Assembly: GCF_900103405.1 (NCBI RefSeq)
Contig: NZ_FNHX01000004.1
Coordinates: 1-64,000 of the forward strand
Reading direction: 5' to 3'
DNA: 64,000 nucleotides
Source: Polaromonas sp. JS666
GTDB lineage: Bacteria; Pseudomonadota; Gammaproteobacteria; Burkholderiales; Burkholderiaceae_C
Part shown: positions 9,651 through 16,236 of the stretch, piece after piece
How positions within the stretch are numbered: position 1 is the stretch's first letter
Layout of the letters: each line of letters starts with the position of its first letter
Translations under genes and position numbers: made by a program
The notes under the pieces: model-generated
Told to the model about the DNA's origin: nothing
Database searches by the model: none
What the model saw: the letters and a program-made list of their open reading frames with translations, nothing else

Positions 9651-10739
9651 CTAGCGGCAGGGCGCCCCCGCCAGTGTTCTGGCCGCCGTCAAGAAATCCC
9701 CGGGCGCAACCCAGCTGACGTCCCAATTCCCCGCGACGGGGACCTGGCGCTTGTGGGCAATCACCATCTGGCGCTTGGGCACGACAAGAATGTACTGGCC
9801 ATGCACACCCCACGCCATGTAGGCACCCTGGAGCGGGGAATCCGATGGCTCCTCGAGTACCCACCACAGGTAGCCGTAAGCAAAGTGGCGCCTGGCCGTT
9901 CGGGGCGGATGCATCTCCGCGGCAGGGGTCACGACAGCAGTGGTCTGGGCAACCCAGTGCTGCGGAACGAGTATCTGCCCGCGCCAGTTGCCTTGCTGAA
10001 GCATCAGATAGCCCAGGCGCGCCATGTCCCGGGTGGAAAGAAAGAAGTGGTAAGCGGCGTGCTGCGACTTCGTGAGGTCGCCAGTGCGGCGATGGCGTTC
10101 CAGCTGAAAGTCCTCAAGCTGCAAAGGGGCGGCGAGGTCATCGGCAAATGCACGGTAAATACTCTTCCCCGTCAGCGATTCAAACACCGTGCCGGCGGCG
10201 TTGAAATCCCAGTTGTTGTAGAGAAAGTAGGTACCGGGCACTTGCGAGCCTCGCGCCGGGGCGGACGCGAGGTCGTCGCCGCCGTTGGCGGCCGGATGGT
10301 ACACACCGGAACGCGCCGTGAGCAGATGCCTGAGCCTGGCCTGCCGTTCGATAGGCAGGAGTCCGCCTGCATCGTCGATACCAAGATCGGCCAGGGTTTT
10401 CTCGGGATCAATCGTTCCGTCCGCCACATATTTGCCGTAAAGCATGGACAGGATGCTTTTGCGGGCCGAGAACAAAATGCTGACCAGCTCGGTCGGGCCG
10501 TAGCTGAACAATACCCTCCCCTGCTGCACCGCCATCAGTGATGTTGTGTCCAGCGTCCGCAGGTAGTCGCGCGCCCGGTCTAGCTGCGCATGGCATTCGG
10601 GACTCAAGGACGAAGGAGGGATCGCCTCCCACGACTTTCCGGGGTAAACCGGAGCCTCATCGGCGGGCGCCTGAGCTCCCGCCACCGACGGCAACAGCAG
10701 TGAGGCGCAGAGGAAAAGTGGGGCCAGGTAATTCAGCAT
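9651..10739 (-). CDS. Secreted serine hydrolase of the beta-lactamase/PBP4* class
   Basis: A 362-residue periplasmic protein with a clear signal peptide (hydrophobic residues 4-20, cleavage after AGA). Class C beta-lactamase-fold motifs are present: the SxxK nucleophile SARK at residues 91-94, the YxN-type motif in FLYNNWDFNAAG, and WGVHGQYILVV in place of the KTG strand. These enzymes are esterases, D-amino-peptidases or carboxypeptidases more often than antibiotic hydrolases; the substrate cannot be stated. The ATG at 10739 is used because it begins directly at the signal peptide; an in-frame ATG at 10754 is possible. It is transcribed behind a Bug receptor gene, 48 bp away, on the same strand. 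Confidence 0.85.
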   Translation of the reverse strand: MLNYLAPLFLCASLLLPSVAGAQAPADEAPVYPGKSWEAIPPSSLSPECHAQLDRARDYLRTLDTTSLMAVQQGRVLFSYGPTELVSILFSARKSILSMLYGKYVADGTIDPEKTLADLGIDDAGGLLPIERQARLRHLLTARSGVYHPAANGGDDLASAPARGSQVPGTYFLYNNWDFNAAGTVFESLTGKSIYRAFADDLAAPLQLEDFQLERHRRTGDLTKSQHAAYHFFLSTRDMARLGYLMLQQGNWRGQILVPQHWVAQTTAVVTPAAEMHPPRTARRHFAYGYLWWVLEEPSDSPLQGAYMAWGVHGQYILVVPKRQMVIAHKRQVPVAGNWDVSWVAPGDFLTAARTLAGAPCR

Positions 10740-10787
10740 TCTTTTTTGAGGCATGCGATCACAGGTGGCCCAGCCACCGCAAACCAC

Positions 10788-11759
10788 TTACTCAGGCCTG
10801 ATGTTCGCACTCTTCACCAGCTTGCCCCAACGATCGGCCTCCGACTTGATCAAGGCGGCGAACTGCTCGGGTGTGCCGCCGCCGAGTTCGTTGCCCTGGC
10901 CCAGCATCTGTTCCTTGATGGTCGGGTCGGCAAGCGCCTTGTTGACGGTTTCATTGAGCAGCTTGATAAGGGCCGCGGGTGTGCCGGCCGGCGCCACCAG
11001 CCCTTGCCAGTTCTGGACCTCGAAGCCCGGCACACCAGCCTCGGCCATGGTGGGCAGATCGGGAAACAGCGGCGAACGCGTCTTGCTGGTGATGGCCAAC
11101 GCGCGCAGCTTTCCGGCACGGATCGAGGGCGCGGCGGAATACATCTGCTCAAACATCATGTCGACCTGGCCGCCCATCAGGTCGGTCGTGGCGGGCGCGC
11201 CGCCCTTGTAGGGAATGTGGGTGATGGACAGGCCGGCCAGCGACTTGAACATCTCGCCCGACAAATGGTGCGAGCCGCCCAAGCCGCCCGAAGCGAAGGA
11301 CAGCTTGCCGGGGCTGGCCTTGGCGGCGGCGATGATGTCCTTGACGCTCTTGAACTGGGAACTCGCCGGCACCATCAGCACCAGCGGGCCCTTCTCGATC
11401 AGGCAGACCGGCACCAGTTCCTTGGCGGGGTCAAAGTTCATCTTCTTGAACATGGTGGGGTTGACCGCCAGCGGGGCGAAGTTGCCCATGCCGATGACGT
11501 AGCCGTCCGGCTTGGCATGCGCAACGGCCTCGGTGCCGATATTGCCGCCCGCGCCTGGCTTGTTGTCTACGAGCACTGGCTGGCCCAGCGCCGTGGAAAT
11601 GAAACGGCCGATCTGGCGCGAGCGCTGGTCGGCATTGCCCCCCGCCGCGTAAGGGCAAATCAGCGTGATGGGCTTGCCGGGATATTTGTCCTGGGCCCAG
11701 GCCAGCGAGGGCAATGCGATGACGGCCGAAGCGGCTTGCAGAAGATGGCGGCGTTTCAT
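10788..11759 (-). CDS. Bug/TctC-family periplasmic substrate-binding protein
   Basis: A 323-residue extracytoplasmic receptor of the Bug family (tripartite tricarboxylate transporter receptor, TctC). The signal peptide is MKRRHLLQAASAVIALPSLAWA. The family landmarks YPGKPITLICPYAAGG and later ITHIPYKGGAPATTDLMGGQ form the ligand loops. Bug proteins bind small carboxylates or amides; ligand identity cannot be read from the sequence. No TctA or TctB membrane genes are nearby, so this is an orphan receptor, as is common in Bordetella and Comamonadaceae. The long upstream frame is not used, because the signal peptide fixes the start at ATG 11759. The serine hydrolase gene follows on the same strand and may be linked. 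Confidence 0.92.
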   Translation of the reverse strand: MKRRHLLQAASAVIALPSLAWAQDKYPGKPITLICPYAAGGNADQRSRQIGRFISTALGQPVLVDNKPGAGGNIGTEAVAHAKPDGYVIGMGNFAPLAVNPTMFKKMNFDPAKELVPVCLIEKGPLVLMVPASSQFKSVKDIIAAAKASPGKLSFASGGLGGSHHLSGEMFKSLAGLSITHIPYKGGAPATTDLMGGQVDMMFEQMYSAAPSIRAGKLRALAITSKTRSPLFPDLPTMAEAGVPGFEVQNWQGLVAPAGTPAALIKLLNETVNKALADPTIKEQMLGQGNELGGGTPEQFAALIKSEADRWGKLVKSANIRPE

Positions 11760-11919
11760 GTCGGGTCCTTGTTGTGATGGGTGTCCCGCAACATTAATGC
11801 GCGTAGCTGTCAATCCGCTGGCACAGCGACCCGTGCTTTCCCCTACGCGGGTGGCCATCTGCGCCAGACATCGAAAGCAGAATGAAAGATATGGCCCAAC
11901 ACGGCCCCGAGGCGAAAAG

Positions 11920-12357
11920 TCAGGCCGTCTTTTGCGAAGGCCAGCGATAGGCCAGCACATTGGCCAATGGATAAAAATGCTCGCGCACCTCATCGAGCTG
12001 GTTGCCGCCCCACAAATACACATACTCCGCATCCGCGCGAAGAAAAAAACCGACATGGCCTTTCCAGCCGCCCGGGTCTTCACGCGAGAGCACGGCGATG
12101 CAGCCGGGCACGGGTGCGTCCAGCGGCTCGCCCCACTCCAGCCATGAACGCGCCAGCGCCGACCCGGTGCCGGGAATGCCGGCCTGGTCCAAAGCCCAGT
12201 TCACGAAGGAAGAACACCACGAGGCCTTGTCGTCATAACCGCGGATATTGGTGAGCGCATGGTATTCGGTGACCCGGGGATTGCTCTGGCCCGCAGGGAA
12301 TGTGCGAACGCCGGCCTCGGCGCGGGCAATCAGCATCCAGGAAGGCTCAGGCCGCAT
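11920..12357 (-). CDS. TIGR02594-like CHAP/NlpC-type cysteine amidase
   Basis: A 145-residue protein starting MRPEPSWMLIARAEAGVRTF. The core DDKASWCSSFVNWALDQAGI carries the presumed catalytic cysteine, and GWKGHVGFFLRAD the histidine. This pattern belongs to the CHAP/NlpC-P60-like group in TIGR02594, which cleaves cell-wall-type amide bonds. No signal peptide is seen, so it may act in the cytoplasm or be exported with phage-like helpers. The start at 12357 overlaps the upstream acetyltransferase gene by 11 bp, which suggests translational coupling; ATG 12336 is an alternative. It is the last gene of a five-gene run that begins with the ATP-grasp gene. The long frame upstream is the antisense-like shadow of the acetyltransferase. 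Confidence 0.8.
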   Translation of the reverse strand: MRPEPSWMLIARAEAGVRTFPAGQSNPRVTEYHALTNIRGYDDKASWCSSFVNWALDQAGIPGTGSALARSWLEWGEPLDAPVPGCIAVLSREDPGGWKGHVGFFLRADAEYVYLWGGNQLDEVREHFYPLANVLAYRWPSQKTA

Positions 12358-12838
12358 CCGTGAGCCCCGAGGGGGTGAGTTCAAGCGCCAGGAACTTGGT
12401 GCCGGGAACGGGATTAAAGGCCACGGGCTCCGCCGGCAAAAAACCCAGCGATTCGTAAATGCGCTGCGCGGCGGAGAACTCGGGCAGCACATCCAGGCAA
12501 ACGCGCGAGTAGCCCGCGGCGCGCGCCTCGGCGAGTATGCTTTCGACAAGGCGCCGGCCCAGGTTCTCGCCTCGCGCACCCGGCCGCACATAGACGCGCT
12601 TCATTTCGCAAGTGCTTGCATCAACGCGGCGAAGCGCCGCGCATCCGACGACGGCCTGGCCCTTCCATGCGAGCAGCAACCGGCCCTCGGGCGCGGCGTA
12701 CTTTCCCGGCAAGGCGGCGAATTCCGCCTCGTAGTCCTGGAAGCCCAGGTCCACGGTGGGGCTGGCGATGTATTCGCGAAAGATGGCAACGACATGCTCA
12801 AGGTCGTCGGGAAATTTTGCGGGCTTGATATCGGTCAT
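12347..12838 (-). CDS. GNAT-family N-acetyltransferase
   Basis: A 163-residue cytoplasmic acetyltransferase. The acetyl-CoA binding motif is VYVRPGARGENLGRRLVESIL (a variant of RxxGxG/A), preceded by the strand CEMKRVYV and followed by VCLDVLPEFSAAQRIYESLGF, the usual motif B region. It would transfer acetyl from acetyl-CoA to an amine; the acceptor is unknown. ATG 12838 is chosen, with GAGG about 10 bp upstream. It begins 10 bp after the transglutaminase-like gene ends and overlaps the amidase gene, so it looks like a member of the amidoligase operon rather than a bystander. Confidence 0.88.
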   Translation of the reverse strand: MTDIKPAKFPDDLEHVVAIFREYIASPTVDLGFQDYEAEFAALPGKYAAPEGRLLLAWKGQAVVGCAALRRVDASTCEMKRVYVRPGARGENLGRRLVESILAEARAAGYSRVCLDVLPEFSAAQRIYESLGFLPAEPVAFNPVPGTKFLALELTPSGLTDAA

Positions 12839-12848
12839 AGGGGAAACC

Positions 12849-13667
12849 TCACACCGGCTCAATCGTAATCTGCACTGTCATGGACTCTTTCCCGCCGCCC
12901 TGGCGCACGCCCTTGATGGGCGGGCAGGCGTTGTAGTCGGTACCCATGGCCAGGCGCACGTGGCGCTGGTCGATCAGGCAGCTGTGGGTCACGTCTATGC
13001 TGGCCCAGCGGCGCGTGGCGACATCGAGGCAGACATCGCACCAGGCGTGGCTGGCCAGGTCGGGTTCGTTGGCGGCATAAAAGTAGCCGCTGACATAACG
13101 CGCCGGGTAGCCCAGGCTGCGGCAGATGGCGACCATCACATGGGCCTGGTCCTGGCAGACGCCCGCGCCGGCCTTGAAGGCCTCGAGTGCGGTGGTGGTC
13201 ACGCTGGTGCTGTTCTTGCGGTAGCTCACCGCGTCGGCCACGCCTCGGCTCAGGGCCAGCAAGGCGGGCAGGCTGGCGGTGCCGTCCAGGCTTTGCGGGA
13301 TAAAGCGGCGGCCGAACTCGGCGAGTTCCCAGTGCGGCTCAGCCAGGTGGGTGGCGCGCAGAAAGAAATAGGGATGCGGCAGGGTTTCGTCATCGTTGAA
13401 CTCGGGCACGCCCAAGGTTTCGACCTCGCCGGCCGCATTGACCAGGCTCCAGCGCACATTGTTGGCATCGCTGCCGACAAAGGTGTAGGAGCTGGTGGTG
13501 TTGCCGAAGGCGTCGCGCTGGGTGAAGAGTTTCTCAGGCGCGCCCAGGCTCCAGTAGTTCACCGTCTGCGCCGGGCCGGACTGCGGCGTGAGCCACAGGG
13601 TTTGCAGCGCGTAGCGTAGCGGCTCGGTGTACCGATAGTCGGTGGTGTGCCGAACGTGAAGCTTCAA
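12849..13667 (-). CDS. Transglutaminase-like cysteine peptidase of the alpha-E/ATP-grasp cluster
   Basis: A 272-residue soluble protein with an N-terminal beta domain (Bact_transglu_N, residues 1-80) and a transglutaminase core. The triad is Cys171 (GAGVCQDQAHVM), His207 (LASHAWCDV) and Asp225 (WASIDVTHSC). Such proteins are thought to hydrolyse or form amide bonds in peptides; no signal peptide is present. Its ATG overlaps the stop of the alpha-E gene by 4 bp (ATGA), indicating coupled translation. A paralogous protein is encoded at 25519-26454 in the second cluster. Confidence 0.92.
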   Translation of the reverse strand: MKLHVRHTTDYRYTEPLRYALQTLWLTPQSGPAQTVNYWSLGAPEKLFTQRDAFGNTTSSYTFVGSDANNVRWSLVNAAGEVETLGVPEFNDDETLPHPYFFLRATHLAEPHWELAEFGRRFIPQSLDGTASLPALLALSRGVADAVSYRKNSTSVTTTALEAFKAGAGVCQDQAHVMVAICRSLGYPARYVSGYFYAANEPDLASHAWCDVCLDVATRRWASIDVTHSCLIDQRHVRLAMGTDYNACPPIKGVRQGGGKESMTVQITIEPV

Positions 13668-14626
13668 TGCGTAGCCGGCACAAGAAACTCGCGGCTGATG
13701 TGCGCGCCTATCTCGTTGACACGGTCCAGGAACTGGGTCAGGAAGGCGTGCAGGCCGGTGGCGAGGATCTCGTCAATGCGGGCGTACTGCAGGTCGGCGC
13801 GCAGCTTGCCGGCGCGGCGCTGGGTTTCGCTGGCCGTGTCGCTGGTCACCATGGCGAGGTTGCCCATGAGTTCGTTGAGGCAGGCCAGCAGCGAGCGCGG
13901 CATGTCGGGCCGCAGGATCAGCAGCTCGGCCACGCGTTCGGGCTTGATCACGTCGCGATACACCTTGCGGTAGACCTCAAAGCCGGAGACGCTGCGCAGG
14001 ATCGCGCTCCAGTGGTAGAAGTCGTACTCCTGGTCCTTCTCGCCGTCGGTGGCGATGAAGTCGTTTTGCACCGCGTGGAATTTCACGTCCACCAGGCGGG
14101 CGGTGTTGTCGGCGCGCTCCAGGAAGGTGCCCAGGCGCAGGAAGTGGAAGGCTTCGTCCTGCAGCATGGTGCCGGCCGTGACGCCGCGCGAGAGGTGCGA
14201 GCGGAACTTGACCCATTCAAAGAACTGGCCAGGGTCACGCTCGAAGTCGCCGTTGCGCAGCATGCGGATCACTTCGAGATAGGTCTGGTTCTGGGTTTCC
14301 CAGACTTCGGTGGTCAAGGTGCCGCGCACGGCGCGCGCGTTCTCGCGGGCATTCTTCAGGCAGGAGACGATGCTCGAGGAGTTCTGCTCGTCGCGCACCA
14401 TGAAGTCCATGACTTCGCGCGGGTTGATGCTGTCGCCGTATTTGGCGGCATAAGAGGGCTTGAGCTCGCTGATGCTCAGCAGGCTTTGCCAGCCGCCCTG
14501 CACCACGGCGGCCGATTGCGGCAGCAGCGAGGTCTGGTAGTTGACGTCGAGCATGCGCGCGGTGTTCTCCGCACGCTCTGTATAGCGAGACATCCAGAAG
14601 AGGTGATCGGCAGTACGAGACAACAT
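13664..14626 (-). CDS. Alpha-E domain protein (DUF403)
   Basis: A 320-residue mostly helical protein that starts MLSRTADHLFWMSRYTERAE, the conserved opening of the alpha-E family. Further marks are SFLE-type helices and RDVIKPERVAELLILRPDMP. The biochemical role is unknown. In comparative genomics (Iyer, Aravind and colleagues, 2009) it always travels with circularly permuted ATP-grasp ligases and transglutaminases and is proposed to assist peptide synthesis. Here it lies 2 bp after the ATP-grasp stop codon and overlaps the transglutaminase gene by 4 bp. The frame is open upstream but that is a shadow of the ATP-grasp gene. The second cluster carries the same domain fused to its ATP-grasp. 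Confidence 0.92.
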   Translation of the reverse strand: MLSRTADHLFWMSRYTERAENTARMLDVNYQTSLLPQSAAVVQGGWQSLLSISELKPSYAAKYGDSINPREVMDFMVRDEQNSSSIVSCLKNARENARAVRGTLTTEVWETQNQTYLEVIRMLRNGDFERDPGQFFEWVKFRSHLSRGVTAGTMLQDEAFHFLRLGTFLERADNTARLVDVKFHAVQNDFIATDGEKDQEYDFYHWSAILRSVSGFEVYRKVYRDVIKPERVAELLILRPDMPRSLLACLNELMGNLAMVTSDTASETQRRAGKLRADLQYARIDEILATGLHAFLTQFLDRVNEIGAHISREFLVPATH

Positions 14627-14628
14627 GA

Positions 14629-16146
14629 TTATTTCCCTCCCACTTGGACTTGGGTCTGCGACTGCAATTGAGACTGCGACTGAGACTGGAACCCCACCGG
14701 TGATGACGGGCCTTCCAGAATCCAGGTGTCTTTGGTGCCGCCGCCCTGCGAGGAGTTGACCACCAGCGAGCCGTCTTTGAGCGCCACGCGCGTGAGGCCG
14801 CCGGGCACCATCTGCACTTCCTTGCCGCTCAGCACAAAAGGCCGCAAATCGATGTGGCGCGGCGCGATGCCGCTTTCGACATAGGTCGGGCAGGTGGAAA
14901 GGCTCAGCGTGGGCTGGGCGATATAGCCCGAGGGGTTCGCCAGCAAGGCGGCGCGGAATTCCTCGATCTCGGCCTTGGTGGCGGCCGGGCCGACCAGCAT
15001 GCCGTAGCCGCCGGCGCCGTGCACTTCCTTGACGACCAGGTCCTTGAGGTTGGCCAGGGTGTATTGCAAATCCTCGTTGTTGCGGCACATATAGGTGGGC
15101 ACGTTCTTGAGGATGGGTTTTTCACCGAGGTAGAACTCGATCATCTTGGGCACATAGGGATAGATGGACTTGTCGTCGGCCACACCGGTGCCTATGGCAT
15201 TGCACAGCGAGACATTGCCGCTGCGGTAGACGTTGAGCAGGCCCGCGCAGCCCAGCGTGGAATTGGGGCGGAAGGCCAGCGGGTCCAGGAAGTCGTCATC
15301 GACGCGGCGGTAAATCACGTCGACGCGGCGCGGGCCGCGCGTGGTGCGCATGTAGACGAAGTTGTCCTTGACGAAGAGATCCTGCCCTTCGACCAGCTCC
15401 ACGCCCATCTGCTGCGCGAGGAAGGCGTGCTCGAAGTAGGCCGAGTTGTACATGCCGGGGGTGAGCACCACCACCGTGGGCTCAGCCGTGGCGGGCGGCG
15501 CCATGGCGCGCAGGGTTTCCAGCAGCAAGTCGGGGTAGTGCGCGACCGGCGCGACGCGGTTTTCGCTGAACAGCTCGGGGAACAGCCGCATCATCATCTT
15601 GCGGTCTTCCAGCATATAGCTCACGCCGCTGGGCACGCGCAGGTTGTCTTCGAGCACGTAGTACTCGCCCTCGCCCTGGGCATTGGGCGCGCGCACGATG
15701 TCGATGCCGCTGATGTGCGAATAGATGTTGCCGGGAACGTCCACGCCCATCATCTCGGGGCGGAACTGCGCGTTCTGGAAGATTTGCTCGGACGGGATGA
15801 CACCGGCCTTGATAATCTCCTGGCCGTGGTAGACGTCGTGGATGAAGCGGTTCAGCGCCGTAACGCGCTGGACCAGGCCTTTTTCCATGCTGGCCCACTC
15901 GTGCGCGGGAATGATGCGGGGAATCAGGTCAAAGGGGATCAGGCGTTCGGTGCCGGCGCCGTCCTCGTCCTTGGCGCCGTAGACGGCAAAGGTGATGCCG
16001 ACGCGGCGAAAAATCATCTCGGCTTCGGCGCGGCGCGCCTCCATCACGTCGGCCGGCTGTTTCGCCAGCCAGCGCTGGTAGCCCTGGTAGTGTTCACGGA
16101 CGCTGGATTCCGTGGCATTCATTTCATCAAACATCGGTCGGCTCAT
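14629..16146 (-). CDS. Circularly permuted ATP-grasp protein (DUF404/DUF407)
   Basis: A 505-residue predicted peptide/amide ligase. The opening MSRPMFDEMNATESSVREHY is followed by IYSHISGIDIVRAPNAQGEGEYYVLEDNLRVPSGVSYMLEDR and LKDLVVKEVHGAGGYGML (written across separate blocks), which supply the rearranged ATP-binding fold. The enzyme should activate a carboxylate by phosphorylation and join it to an amine; the substrate is unknown. ATG 16146 is used because GGAG lies about 10 bp upstream; an ATG at 16191 would add 15 residues encoded inside a direct repeat. The C-terminus ends in a glutamine/serine tract, QSQSQSQLQSQTQVQ, not expected from the family core. This is the first gene of the minus-strand cluster. 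Confidence 0.93.
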   Translation of the reverse strand: MSRPMFDEMNATESSVREHYQGYQRWLAKQPADVMEARRAEAEMIFRRVGITFAVYGAKDEDGAGTERLIPFDLIPRIIPAHEWASMEKGLVQRVTALNRFIHDVYHGQEIIKAGVIPSEQIFQNAQFRPEMMGVDVPGNIYSHISGIDIVRAPNAQGEGEYYVLEDNLRVPSGVSYMLEDRKMMMRLFPELFSENRVAPVAHYPDLLLETLRAMAPPATAEPTVVVLTPGMYNSAYFEHAFLAQQMGVELVEGQDLFVKDNFVYMRTTRGPRRVDVIYRRVDDDFLDPLAFRPNSTLGCAGLLNVYRSGNVSLCNAIGTGVADDKSIYPYVPKMIEFYLGEKPILKNVPTYMCRNNEDLQYTLANLKDLVVKEVHGAGGYGMLVGPAATKAEIEEFRAALLANPSGYIAQPTLSLSTCPTYVESGIAPRHIDLRPFVLSGKEVQMVPGGLTRVALKDGSLVVNSSQGGGTKDTWILEGPSSPVGFQSQSQSQLQSQTQVQVGGK

Positions 16147-16159
16147 TGGCTTGATCTCC

Positions 16160-16210
16160 AGCAAGTTATGCGCAGGGCACTGTTTTGACATAGCTTAGCA
16201 AGTTATGCGC
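16160..16210 (-). promoter_or_regulatory. 14-bp direct repeats upstream of the ATP-grasp operon
   Basis: AGCAAGTTATGCGC occurs exactly twice, at 16160-16173 and 16197-16210, with a period of 37 bp. The pair fills most of the 90 bp between the comEC stop and the ATP-grasp start; the proximal copy abuts the ribosome-binding site. A repeated site in a promoter interval suggests regulator binding, but a simple duplication is also possible. No regulator gene is adjacent. Confidence 0.55.
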
Positions 16211-16236
16211 CAAGGCGGCGCTGCCCCGCCCTATTT

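Noticed and set aside
14627..15088. N-terminal extension of the alpha-E frame
   Set aside because: It is the out-of-frame shadow of the ATP-grasp gene; the alpha-E family opens with the motif at 14626.
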